64,000 nucleotides of DNA, from NCBI GenBank assembly GCA_030491005.1, contig JAKZMJ010000015.1, forward strand, positions 124,001-188,000, in the 5' to 3' direction. This DNA comes from Sulfurospirillum sp. (GTDB taxonomy: Bacteria; Campylobacterota; Campylobacteria; Campylobacterales; Arcobacteraceae). Below are positions 18,028 to 27,184 of this stretch, one piece after another. Made by a program: the position numbers and the translations under genes. Under the pieces are notes generated by a model. That model was not told where the DNA came from. It saw only the letters and a program-made list of their open reading frames with translations, and ran no database searches. Position 1 is the first letter of the stretch; every line of letters starts with the position of its first letter.

Positions 18028-20052
18028 TTATTCTTTTCTAAGTCTTTCAACTATTATTTCAGATAAATCTTTTACAATAAGACTATCTTCACAATTTGCC
18101 ATCTTAATACCATCTTCAAACATTGTAAGACAAAATGGACAATTTGAAATAAGAGTAGGAGCTCCTGTTTCTTGAGCCATATTTACCCTAGCAACATTTA
18201 TCTTTTTATCTCCAAGATGCTCTTCTGCAAGTATTCTTCCTCCACCTGCACCACAACAAGAAGTATCTTTTCTACTTTTAGCCATTTCTATTATATTTGC
18301 ACCAGCTGAGTTTAAAAGCGATCTAGGTTCATCATCAATATCATTATGTCTTACTAAATAACAAGAATCATGATATGTGCAATCAAATGTTTCTTCTTTC
18401 ATAGGAATAAGATTTTGTTTTTCCAATTTATCAAGAAAAACAGTGTAATGTTCCACTTCTGTTTCAAAACCTAAATCTCTATAATCTTTATTTAAAGTAT
18501 TAAAACAATGAGGACATGTAGTTACTATCTTAAGAATTTTATATTTGTTAAGGTTTGCAATATTTTCTTTTGCAAGCTCTTGATATAGATATTCATTACC
18601 CATTTTACGAATAGGTTCTCCACAACATTTTTCTTCTTTTCCTAAAATACCTACTTTAACTCCTGAAGCATTACAAATCTCAATAAAATTTCTAGCAATT
18701 TTTTGATTTCTTGCATCAAAAGAAGCATAACAACCAACATAATAAAGTACATCTACAGGATTATCTAAAATATCTATGGTCTCACCCATTATTGCTACAT
18801 TTAAACCTTCCGCCCAATCACCTCTTGCTGCTAATGCTAAACCCATGGGATTCCCATTTACTTCAACATTATCCATGGCTTTAACAACCTCATCTCCAGG
18901 AAACTCACCTTCCATAAGAACTAAATTTCTTCTAAAATCTACAATTTTACTTACGTGTTCATTTGCTGAAGGACAAATATCCTCGCAGGCTCTACATGTA
19001 GTACATGACCAAATTGCATCTTGTCCAATATCCTGAATTAAATTTCGTTCAGGATCATTAAAAGCGGCATCCCCAATTCTTTGTATTATCTTCATAGGAG
19101 ATAGTGGTTTACCAGTTGAAGTTGCAGGGCAAACATCTTCACATCTACTGCAGCTAATACAGGCATCCGCATCAAAAATATCTTTCCAGAAAAAATCGCT
19201 AACCTTAGCAGCCCCAAAAACTTCAATATTTTCATCTTCCATATCTATAGTTACTAACTTACCAGTTGCTCCCATATCTTTAAATATATAATTAGCTGTA
19301 ATTGTAAACATATGTCTTAATTTTGTTAGAGGTATTACTATAAAAAATGCTAGAATAATAAAAAAATGTACCCACCATAATATTTTATGTGAGATTAGTA
19401 ACAATTCGATACTAACATTTGATAGTATTTTTGCAATTATCATTCCAACTGGTGAATAAATCATCCATTGGGGGTTTGTAATCATTTCAGTAGCAGCCAT
19501 TCTTAGACCTTCTAGTAAGAAACCAGTAACAAAGATTGCAAATAAAAGAGTATAAATAATAGTATCATCTCTTGAGTTTTTTAAATTTTTATGTTCAAAA
19601 AAATACCTTCTTACAAGTAATCCCCCAAGCATAAGCATTCCTAATAAACCAGCTATATCAAGTGATAATGAGTATATTTTATAAAAATCACCTTTTAGAA
19701 ATATATATCCAAATAGAAGGTCAGTTATATCAGCTTGAATAAACACTAATATAGTTCCAATAAATAATACTGTAAATGACCAAAAAAACATACTATGAGC
19801 AATACCTGGTTTACTTCTTCTTCTAACTCTAATTTGTCCAGCCATATTTGTTAGCATAAACTTAATTCTTTGTGTGAGCTTATCTGTTCTATTAAGTGGT
19901 TTTCCTAATTGATATACTTTATATCTCTTATAAAATAGATATACAACATAAGCCATTGATAAAAAAGTAAAAAAATACATTAATGATATAGTTGTGGCAT
20001 TATTTCCTACATTCCAGTATACTTCTCTCGTTATTTCCATATTACTCCCCAA
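18028..20052 (-). CDS. membrane-bound Fe-S EtfAB:quinone oxidoreductase (EtfD/EMO-like)
   Basis: 674 residues. The N-terminal 250 residues carry about six hydrophobic helices resembling the nitrate-reductase gamma/cytochrome b fold. A ferredoxin-like domain follows with two 4Fe-4S motifs (CISCSRCEDVCP and CTTCRACEDICP). Two CCG domains end the protein, with CCGEPIRKMG and CCGAGGGRI. This architecture defines the EtfD/EMO type of ETF:menaquinone oxidoreductase that replaces the mitochondrial-type ETF-QO in many bacteria. Placement directly upstream of etfBA supports its role in passing electrons from EtfAB to the quinone pool. Confidence 0.88.
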   Translation of the reverse strand: MGSNMEITREVYWNVGNNATTISLMYFFTFLSMAYVVYLFYKRYKVYQLGKPLNRTDKLTQRIKFMLTNMAGQIRVRRRSKPGIAHSMFFWSFTVLFIGTILVFIQADITDLLFGYIFLKGDFYKIYSLSLDIAGLLGMLMLGGLLVRRYFFEHKNLKNSRDDTIIYTLLFAIFVTGFLLEGLRMAATEMITNPQWMIYSPVGMIIAKILSNVSIELLLISHKILWWVHFFIILAFFIVIPLTKLRHMFTITANYIFKDMGATGKLVTIDMEDENIEVFGAAKVSDFFWKDIFDADACISCSRCEDVCPATSTGKPLSPMKIIQRIGDAAFNDPERNLIQDIGQDAIWSCTTCRACEDICPSANEHVSKIVDFRRNLVLMEGEFPGDEVVKAMDNVEVNGNPMGLALAARGDWAEGLNVAIMGETIDILDNPVDVLYYVGCYASFDARNQKIARNFIEICNASGVKVGILGKEEKCCGEPIRKMGNEYLYQELAKENIANLNKYKILKIVTTCPHCFNTLNKDYRDLGFETEVEHYTVFLDKLEKQNLIPMKEETFDCTYHDSCYLVRHNDIDDEPRSLLNSAGANIIEMAKSRKDTSCCGAGGGRILAEEHLGDKKINVARVNMAQETGAPTLISNCPFCLTMFEDGIKMANCEDSLIVKDLSEIIVERLRKE

Positions 20053-20108
20053 GTAAATTTTAGATCAAAAAAAATAAGCCAAAATTATATTTTGACTAAT
20101 TTCTTATA

Positions 20109-21251
20109 TTATAATTCTAAAAGTATTTTTCCAATTATAATTTTTTGAATTTCACTTGTACCTTCATATATTTCTGTTATTTTTGCATCTCTGTACATTC
20201 TTTCAACTTCATATTCACAAATAAATCCATAACCACCATGTACTTGAATTGCATCTTTAGTTACAAATGTAGCTGTTTCAGAGGCTGAAAGTTTAGCCAT
20301 TGCTGATTCCATAATATAAGGTTTATTATTTTCTTTAAGCCATGAAGCTTTATAAATTAGCATTTTACTTTGTTCAACTCTTACTTTCATATCAGCTAAC
20401 TTCATAGATACTGCTTGGAAAGCAGCAATTGGTTTACCAAATTGTTTTCTTTCTTTAGAATATGCAATTGCTAAATCTAAAGCACCACCAGCAATACCTA
20501 AAGCTTGAGCACCAACACTAATTCGTCCAGCATTTAAAGTTTCCATGGCAATTTTAAAACCATCACCTTCATTTGCTAATAAGTTTTCTTTTGGAATTCT
20601 AACACCATCAAGACCAAAAGCAGTTGTTACACTTCCTCGTATTCCCATTTTTACTTCATTCTTGATAACTTCGACACCAGCACTTGTTAAATCAATAATA
20701 AATGCAGATAATCCTTTATGCCCTAATGATTTATCCTTTGTTGCAATTAAAATACCCGTACCTCTAAAAGAACCATTTGAGATAAAAATCTTTGCACCAT
20801 TTACAACATAACAATCATCTTCTTCAACATATTTAGTTTCAATACTAGCAACGTCACTTCCTGCACCAGCTTCTGTTTGTAAGAATGCACCAATTTTTTT
20901 ACCACTTGCTAAATTAGGAAGCCATTTTTTCTTTTGTTCTTCCGTACCATAAGTTAATATAGGTCCACAACATAAAGAAGTATGAGCTGCAATAAAAACG
21001 CCAGATGATGCACAAGCTTTTGAAATTTCTTCAACTGTTAATATATATGAAAAGTAATCCATACCAGCCCCACCATACTCTTCTGGAATGTATGTACCCA
21101 TAAAACCTAATTCACTATATTGATCTATTAGTGACTTTGGTATTTCATGCTTTTCATCAATCAAAATTGCTAAGGGTTTTACTTCTTTTTTAACAAAGTC
21201 TACTAAACTATCTATTAATACCTTATGGTCTTCACTTAGTTCAAAATTCAT
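20109..21251 (-). CDS. acyl-CoA dehydrogenase (short-chain/butyryl-CoA type)
   Basis: 380 residues, the usual length of the short-chain group. QTEAGAGSDVASIETKY and FISNGS are the flavin and substrate signatures. QVHGGYGFICEYEVERMYRD and ITEIYEGTSEIQ hold the C-terminal signature with the catalytic Glu of YEGTSE. It catalyses the first oxidation of an acyl-CoA and passes electrons to EtfAB. It is the first gene of the tight minus-strand series dehydrogenase, membrane oxidoreductase, etfB, etfA, FadN-like. Chain-length preference cannot be read from sequence alone. Confidence 0.93.
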   Translation of the reverse strand: MNFELSEDHKVLIDSLVDFVKKEVKPLAILIDEKHEIPKSLIDQYSELGFMGTYIPEEYGGAGMDYFSYILTVEEISKACASSGVFIAAHTSLCCGPILTYGTEEQKKKWLPNLASGKKIGAFLQTEAGAGSDVASIETKYVEEDDCYVVNGAKIFISNGSFRGTGILIATKDKSLGHKGLSAFIIDLTSAGVEVIKNEVKMGIRGSVTTAFGLDGVRIPKENLLANEGDGFKIAMETLNAGRISVGAQALGIAGGALDLAIAYSKERKQFGKPIAAFQAVSMKLADMKVRVEQSKMLIYKASWLKENNKPYIMESAMAKLSASETATFVTKDAIQVHGGYGFICEYEVERMYRDAKITEIYEGTSEIQKIIIGKILLEL

Positions 21252-21396
21252 ACTTTTCTCCTAGATTTGTAATAGTGATATTATAAAGTGAAAAGATGAC
21301 ATTTTAATGATATAAAAATAGATTTTAATAAGAGGTATTTATCTTTGATTATCTTCTAAAAGAAAATACAAAGATAAATAAATATATCGTGTTAAT

Positions 21397-21590
21397 TTAA
21401 GATTTGTTGAGGTTTTTTTCTTCTTTTTCTTCATCATCTCCCAAAAGAATACTCTTTCCTAAATTTTTACCCATTAGTTGTGGTCTTTCAAGTAAAAAGT
21501 ATAATATCAATCCAATAACAACTGCATATATAGTTGATTTAGGATCTGGCATTGATAAAGTAATAGCAACTATACCAGTAATAATAAATT
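21397..21590 (-). pseudogene. C-terminal remnant of a membrane transporter
   Basis: In the 532-base gap between the dehydrogenase and the response regulator, the minus strand encodes about 63 residues: IITGIVAITLSMPDPKS, one clear transmembrane helix (TIYAVVIGLILYFLLE), then a charged tail ending EEKEEKNLNKS. An in-frame stop lies immediately upstream and there is no good start. It resembles the last helix and tail of an amino-acid-permease-like transporter, but the match is too short to name the family. The rest of the gap (21591-21783) shows no gene. Confidence 0.35.
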
Positions 21591-21783
21591 AATTATATTG
21601 CAGTCAATAGTATATTTTGTATATTTGAACTTGTATAGGAATATTTGCTCAAGAGCCTGTAGCTATTATTAAATAATCATAAAATATTTAAATTATTTAA
21701 AACCCTTCATTGATTTTAAAATTATATTTATAAATAACGAAAATAGTATTTTTAAGAATAAATTTCTATGTATTTTAGACTTC

Positions 21784-22428
21784 TTAATAAAATGAAAATC
21801 TGTAACCACTATTAGAAGCTGCTTTAATATAAATTGTAGGTATTTTTCTTCTTAATCTTTTGATTAGTGTTCTAATTGAATCTATAGATGCATGTTCACC
21901 TTTCCAAACATAGTTTTGGATATTTTCATAAGTAACTAAATTATTTATATTAATTAAAAATAAGTTCAAAAGTAAGTTCTCTTTTTCTGTTAACTCTTTT
22001 TCTACATTATTAACTTTTAGTGTCCTTTCTTTAAAATTATAAAAATGATTATCTCCTAAATCAATCTCTTCCTTAGGAATATTACATAATCTATCAACTT
22101 TTATCTCTAATTCATCTATGAAAAATGGTTTTTTCATATAATCATGACAACCGATATCATAGGCTTCTTTTATAATATTAAGTTCTACTGTTGATGAAAT
22201 AATTATAACAGGTACATCTTTATAATATTTTTTGACTTCATTTAAAATTTTTATTCCATCTACATTTGGAACATGTATATCAATGATAAAACAGGAAAAC
22301 CCATTAGTTATATTATCATAAGCATCTTTACCACATATATAAGAGTATACCTTATAGCCTTTTGAAATGAGTCTTTCTGAAATAATGTTATTTAAAGTTT
22401 GATTATCTTCTAGGAGTAATATTTTCAA
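21784..22428 (-). CDS. OmpR/PhoB-type response regulator
   Basis: 214 residues. The receiver domain has acidic pocket LLLEDN, phosphoacceptor Asp50 in FIIDIHVPNVDG, and Lys in MKKPF. A winged-helix DNA-binding domain follows (ENLLLNLFLININNLVTYENI and SIRTLIKRLRRKIP). It overlaps the kinase gene upstream by 26 bases, so the pair is co-translated. Lying inside the beta-oxidation block, it may regulate it, but no binding site is evident. Confidence 0.9.
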   Translation of the reverse strand: MKILLLEDNQTLNNIISERLISKGYKVYSYICGKDAYDNITNGFSCFIIDIHVPNVDGIKILNEVKKYYKDVPVIIISSTVELNIIKEAYDIGCHDYMKKPFFIDELEIKVDRLCNIPKEEIDLGDNHFYNFKERTLKVNNVEKELTEKENLLLNLFLININNLVTYENIQNYVWKGEHASIDSIRTLIKRLRRKIPTIYIKAASNSGYRFSFY

Positions 22429-23539
22429 TATCTAATCCTTGTAGTGGCATTTGGATTTTGAAAATTACATTTTGGTTTTTATTTTTAACTGATACTTTCC
22501 CAGACATTCTATCCTCAATTATGACTTTTGCCATATATAAGCCAATCCCTGTACCATTGTTTTTTGTAGTAAAATATGGGTTAAATACCAAGTCTATTAT
22601 ATCAGAATCAATTGCTCCTGCATTATCAATAATGTTAACAATACAATTATTTTTATTTTGACTAACTTTTATTGTAATTATTCCTTTGAAATCATGCTTC
22701 TTACAAATATTTATAATTTTAGTTTTTGCATTATTAATTATGTTTAATAAAACTTGTTTAACTTCATTCTTAAATCCATACACAAAAACTTCTTCTTTAT
22801 TTTTATATTCATATTTTATTTGTATATTGGAATAAAATATATCTTTTCCAATTATTTTAAAAATTTCTTCTATAGATTTCTTTATTCCAAACTTATTTTT
22901 TACTGATGAGGGTATTAAAAAATTTCTAAAATCAGTTAATGTTTCTGACATATATTGTATTTGAGTCATTGAATCTTTTACAAATTCTGATACTTCTTTT
23001 TTATTAATTTTGTTATTTTTATAACTAAATGCAACTTTTTGAATTTGAGCGGATAACTCAACTAGTGGTTCATTCCATTGATGGGCAATAGAAGCTATTA
23101 ATTCTCCTAATTCTAGAAATTTACTTCTTTGAATGAAAGATTCCTGTATTTTTGTTCTTTCGGTCATATCAGTCATAATACAAACAATACCAGCTATTTC
23201 ATTATTTTCGTTAAAACATACAGCTTTATTTAAATTATAATACCTTCTATTACCATTCTTTGTATCAAAGTATATTTCATCATCTAATGGCTGTAAAGTT
23301 TTCATTATTTTAGCATCAATTATTTTATTTCTATTAGCTACATCTTTAGGAAAAAAATCATAAGCTGTTTTACCTACAACTTCTTCTTTTGAAATATTCG
23401 CAAGTTTTGCAAAATGAGTATTACATTTTATAAAGTTTCCTTTGATACTTTTGTAATATATTGGATTAGGAAGAGTGTCTAATAAAACATTTTCAAAATT
23501 ATTTCTTCTTGCCATTTTAAGGCAATCTTCACCATTCAT
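22403..23539 (-). CDS. PAS-domain sensor histidine kinase, no membrane segment
   Basis: 378 residues. An N-terminal PAS domain (PNPIYYKSIKGNFIKCNTHF to GIVCIMTDMTERT) precedes an H-box with the phosphoacceptor His in LIASIAHQWNEPL and a HATPase domain with NNAKTKI (N box), DNAG and GTGIGLYMAKVI (G2). There is no transmembrane segment or periplasmic domain, so it should sense a cytoplasmic signal. It is 32 bases downstream of the thiolase gene and may be co-transcribed with it. Confidence 0.88.
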   Translation of the reverse strand: MNGEDCLKMARRNNFENVLLDTLPNPIYYKSIKGNFIKCNTHFAKLANISKEEVVGKTAYDFFPKDVANRNKIIDAKIMKTLQPLDDEIYFDTKNGNRRYYNLNKAVCFNENNEIAGIVCIMTDMTERTKIQESFIQRSKFLELGELIASIAHQWNEPLVELSAQIQKVAFSYKNNKINKKEVSEFVKDSMTQIQYMSETLTDFRNFLIPSSVKNKFGIKKSIEEIFKIIGKDIFYSNIQIKYEYKNKEEVFVYGFKNEVKQVLLNIINNAKTKIINICKKHDFKGIITIKVSQNKNNCIVNIIDNAGAIDSDIIDLVFNPYFTTKNNGTGIGLYMAKVIIEDRMSGKVSVKNKNQNVIFKIQMPLQGLDIENITPRR

Positions 23540-23571
23540 TACATATCCTTGTTAAAGTATTCAAATTAATA

Positions 23572-24765
23572 TTATACCTTTTTAAGTAAGATAGCAGTAC
23601 CTAGTCCGCCACCAATACACAAAGAAGCTAGTCCTAATTTTGAATCTTGTCTTTTCATTTCATGAATTAGGGATACAATAATTCTATTTGCACTAGCACC
23701 AACTGGATGTCCTAATGCTATTGCACTACCATTTACATTTATTTTATTGTTTAAAGTGTCTTCATTTAAATTAACTTTTTCTTTTAATAATTCAAATACA
23801 CCTAAAACTTGTGCTGCAAAAGCTTCATTTATTTCTATTACATCAATGTCATTTATATTTACATTTGTTTTATTTAATAACTTTTCAATAGCATAAGCTG
23901 GGCTTAATCCCATAAGAGATGGTTCAATGCCAACTTGTGAAATACCAATAATTTCAACTAGTGGAGTTAAACCATATTTTTTTACTGCATCTTCTGATGC
24001 TATTAATGTAAAACTTGCACCATCATTTATACCAGAAGAATTTCCAGCAGTTACTGTACCCTTTTCTTTAAAAGCAGGTTTAAGCTTATTTAGTTTTTCA
24101 AGAGAAGTTCGTCTATTAATATATTCATCTTTATCAAAAACAACTTCACCTTTTCTTGTTTTAATTATAATTGGAGTTATTTCTTCTTTAAACTTTCCTT
24201 CATCATCTGCTTTTATAGCTTTTTCTTGAGAACTTATTGCACATTTATCTTGTAAATCTCTTGTTATATTATATTTTTTGGCTATATTCTCAGCTGTAAT
24301 TCCCATATGATAACCATCAAAAGCATCTGTTAAGGCATCACTAATTGAATCTATAAGTTTGGTATCCCCATAACCTAATCCATATCTAGCTTTTGACTGT
24401 AGTAAGTATGGAGAACTTGACATACTTTCAACTCCTCCAGCTATAATAATACCTTTCTGCTCTGATTTTATTTCAGCGACTGCATTCATTACTGCTTTCA
24501 TTCCTGAACCACATAACATATTTAAAGAATACCCAACTGTACTTTTTGGAATACCACCATATATTGCAGCTTGTCTTCCTATTCCTTGGGAATGTCCAGC
24601 ACTTAGAATATTACCAACTATTACTTCATCTACAATATTTACATCAATATTTTTTGTTAAATCCTTGATAACTTGTCCTGCTAATTCACCAGGTTTAACG
24701 TCTCTTAAACTTCCTAAATAACTTCCTATAGCACTTCTTTTTGCTTCAACAATATAAACTTTCAT
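23572..24765 (-). CDS. acetyl-CoA acetyltransferase/3-ketoacyl-CoA thiolase
   Basis: 397 residues with the three thiolase landmarks: NMLCGSGMKAV (nucleophilic Cys near 88), ALGHPVGASANRI (His) and SLCIGGGLGTAI (second Cys). It cleaves a 3-ketoacyl-CoA to acetyl-CoA, completing the beta-oxidation cycle with the genes downstream. It starts the minus-strand block, and transposon relics lie immediately upstream. AtoB-like acetoacetyl-CoA and longer 3-ketoacyl-CoA specificity cannot be separated by eye. Confidence 0.93.
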   Translation of the reverse strand: MKVYIVEAKRSAIGSYLGSLRDVKPGELAGQVIKDLTKNIDVNIVDEVIVGNILSAGHSQGIGRQAAIYGGIPKSTVGYSLNMLCGSGMKAVMNAVAEIKSEQKGIIIAGGVESMSSSPYLLQSKARYGLGYGDTKLIDSISDALTDAFDGYHMGITAENIAKKYNITRDLQDKCAISSQEKAIKADDEGKFKEEITPIIIKTRKGEVVFDKDEYINRRTSLEKLNKLKPAFKEKGTVTAGNSSGINDGASFTLIASEDAVKKYGLTPLVEIIGISQVGIEPSLMGLSPAYAIEKLLNKTNVNINDIDVIEINEAFAAQVLGVFELLKEKVNLNEDTLNNKINVNGSAIALGHPVGASANRIIVSLIHEMKRQDSKLGLASLCIGGGLGTAILLKKV

Positions 24766-24883
24766 TTTTGTCCTTATTTTACTTATCTAAATTGATAGAA
24801 TATTCTCTATACAGCTTTAAAGTATAAAATAAAATAATGACAATTTTATGATAATGATAAAATTGATAATATATTTTTAATTT

Positions 24884-24934
24884 TTAGTAGTTAATATTAG
24901 TGTTTTCTTCTATTTGCTTACTTAAATTTTCGGC
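24884..24934 (-). pseudogene. 17-codon tail duplicate of the decayed gene at 6357
   Basis: The minus strand reads AENLSKQIEENTNINY then stop, against IENLSPIIQENTNINY then stop at 6357: 12 of 16 residues agree and the bases after the stop are also similar. An in-frame stop lies just upstream at 24935-24937. This is a relic of a second, diverged copy of the same unknown gene, cut off by the neighbouring IS200/IS605 remnant. Both copies therefore lie next to transposase debris. Confidence 0.5.
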
Positions 24935-24949
24935 TTAGTAATATTTTTA

Positions 24950-25176
24950 GTCTATCTTATTGCTAAGCAATATCAAGCATAAATAAATGTACTGATCTTC
25001 ATCATTACCAATTTCTACAAATACAATTTCATATCTTTGAGATATATCAATACATACTTCTCTAAGTTTTTTATCTATTTTATTATCAAATACTTTTTTT
25101 CTATATTTAGCTGGAAATACCAAATGATATAGTAGTAAAGTCTTATTATGACTTTATATATATGTTCATCTCTCAT
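24950..25176 (-). pseudogene. IS200/IS605-family TnpA remnant
   Basis: From an ATG at 25174-25176 the minus strand reads MRDEHIYK, then after a one-base shift SHNKTLLLYHLVFPAKYRKK, VFDNKIDKKLREVCIDISQRY, EIVFVEIGNDEDQ. This is the N-terminal half of a TnpA (Y1 HUH transposase). The expected HVHFL HUH motif after GNDED is destroyed and the catalytic Tyr half is absent. Non-functional relic. Confidence 0.75.
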
Positions 25177-25714
25177 ATCTCTATTATAGCTAACTTTTTA
25201 GCGACCCAAGGGTACGGGAATTAACCCTTTTTTAGATTAAAAAGCTTGAATCATAATGATATATTCTACTACTATGAAATATACAAAGCAATTTAAAAGT
25301 AAATAAGAGATTATAAAAGTTTAATGAAAATATTTTTATAAATAGTAGTAGACAACTGAATAATCAAGGTTTTGCTAATGGACTAAAATTAAAAAAGATG
25401 ATGGTTTTATACTCAGAAGCTTTTTAAATTATATAAGAATATTTTTAATGTCAAACAGTGTTAAATCAATTTAACAGATTATATAAGCAAACTTAGAAAA
25501 AGTGATTAATCAGACCCCATTTTTTCATTAAGTCTCATAAAAGTAGATATAACTTTATGTCAAATATTTTTAACTTGGAATTGTGATGACTTGATAAATT
25601 CATTTCAGAGTACTTAAGGCTTTTTATTTATTTAGATTTTTTTATTTTTTATTGTATGCAAGTGAAATTAAAATAAGATATAATAATAAGATATAAAATA
25701 AATGGGAATTATAA
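25177..25714. other. intergenic accessory debris upstream of the defence pair
   Basis: About 540 bases without an intact gene. At 25201-25230 a GGGT/ACCC hairpin followed by T6 may be the terminal structure of the IS200/IS605 relic. At 25274 a frame opens as MKYTKQFKSK then stops; it resembles an IS3-type orfA start but is too short to rely on. CCCCATTTTTTCATTAAG at 25515-25532 resembles the right flank of the ISAs1 element (CCCTATTTTGTCATTAAG at 11045-11062). TATAAT at 25679-25684 is a likely -10 box for the ATPase gene at 25715. Confidence 0.4.
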
Positions 25715-27184
25715 ATGAAAATATGTAGTTTAAATATCGTTAATTATAAGCAATTCAAAGATTTAAAACTAGACCTCACTTATCCCTTAGGGCACAAAAA
25801 AGAAGGTAAGCCTTTAGATAAGATTTGTATCATAGGACAAAGTGGTACGGGAAAAACTAACTTATTAAATATAATTAAAAAATCAGTTATAGATTTTTCA
25901 TTCTTTGATACAAATAAGTATTTACCTTTTAAAGAATTTTCTAAAAAAAGTAATGAAGACTCATATATAACTAGTAAATTTATGACACAAAGTGATTTGT
26001 CATGTGATACATTATTTACAAAAACAAGCTCAAAAATAACAGTTAGTAATGATATAAAATTAATAGAATCATTAGATAATGAAAAAATATATTTCGTAGG
26101 AGCAAATAAACTATCTCTAGGTAATAATCCTAAGCAAAAAAAAATGACAAATTCTGATTCAGCTTTACTAGATGGGTTTAAGAAGTATAGAATAACAATC
26201 CTTAGAAATGGAGCTGATATTTATGGTGTTGAAGGATTTGAGAATAAACTAAACTCGATAGATGGAAAAATATCGACTATAAATAAAAAATATAATACCG
26301 TATCAGAATCTATAAATATGTTTAAATCTGATAATTTTATACATAGAAATATAATTAATATAAATGATCAAGATAATAATTCATGGGAATTAATAAAAGA
26401 TAGAATAGAAGATTATAAAAATGGCTATTCTCAATATATAAATAAGCTTACAAATAAACTTTTAAATGATGATGATTATGGTAAGAACGATTACAAAAAT
26501 GATGTAAAATCTTGGGAAAATGAAAATGAAAATATTTTAGATAATATTTCAGTAAAATTAAATTCTGTTTTAAGTAAATTTAATTTAATTTTAACAAAAA
26601 TAGATGCTAATCAAAAAAGCTATAATGATTTAATCATAAAAGATTTATCAAACGATAATATTATAAAATATGATGATTTAAGCACAGGAACAAAAAACTT
26701 ACTCTCTACTTTTATACCTCTAAAAATATATAAACCAAAAGATAGTATGATACTTATTGATGAACCTGAAATATCATTTTATCCAGATATTCAAACTCAA
26801 TTAACACAGCTATACACAGAAGTAGGTATAAATAATCAGCTTATAATAGCTACGCATTCTCCATTAATTGCTTCAAGTTTTGAACCTTGGGAAATAGTAG
26901 AGTTAAAATTTGATAAGAATAATCAAGTATATAGAGATTTGTATTTTAAAGGGGATAATCATAAAGATAACTATGTTTTAGATCCAAGACTATTAACTTG
27001 GACAAGTATTTTAACAGATATTTTTGATTTAAAAGAGGATTCAAATTTTACATTTAGAGAAAAAGGATTGATGGCTTATTCAGCATTAAAAGCTGAAATA
27101 AAAGCTATAAGTAATAAAAAAGAAAAAGAAGAAAAATTCAAAGAGTTACAAAAACTATCAGTAAAACTAGGTTTGAATAATTAA
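25715..27184 (+). CDS. Septu-like defence ATPase (PtuA-type)
   Basis: 489 residues of the SMC/OLD-like AAA ATPase class. Walker A is IGQSGTGKTNLLN near residue 40, a long helical insertion spans about 100-320, the ABC-type signature is LSTGTKNLL, Walker B is SMILIDEPEISFYP, and the H-loop is IIATHSPLIAS. The next gene overlaps by one base and encodes an HNH protein, the defining layout of Septu. By family knowledge PtuA and PtuB form an ATP-regulated nuclease complex against phage. No toprim domain is present, so it is not an OLD nuclease alone. The phage target is unknown. Confidence 0.75.
   Translation: MKICSLNIVNYKQFKDLKLDLTYPLGHKKEGKPLDKICIIGQSGTGKTNLLNIIKKSVIDFSFFDTNKYLPFKEFSKKSNEDSYITSKFMTQSDLSCDTLFTKTSSKITVSNDIKLIESLDNEKIYFVGANKLSLGNNPKQKKMTNSDSALLDGFKKYRITILRNGADIYGVEGFENKLNSIDGKISTINKKYNTVSESINMFKSDNFIHRNIININDQDNNSWELIKDRIEDYKNGYSQYINKLTNKLLNDDDYGKNDYKNDVKSWENENENILDNISVKLNSVLSKFNLILTKIDANQKSYNDLIIKDLSNDNIIKYDDLSTGTKNLLSTFIPLKIYKPKDSMILIDEPEISFYPDIQTQLTQLYTEVGINNQLIIATHSPLIASSFEPWEIVELKFDKNNQVYRDLYFKGDNHKDNYVLDPRLLTWTSILTDIFDLKEDSNFTFREKGLMAYSALKAEIKAISNKKEKEEKFKELQKLSVKLGLNN

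Noticed and set aside
21404-21592. Plus-strand frame of 62 codons in the gap before the response regulator
   Set aside because: Ser/Phe-rich opposite-strand image of the transporter-tail remnant; no start signal.
25274-25306. Start of an IS3-type orfA (MKYTKQFKSK then stop)
   Set aside because: Only ten codons and no matching downstream sequence; kept as a remark in the intergenic entry only.
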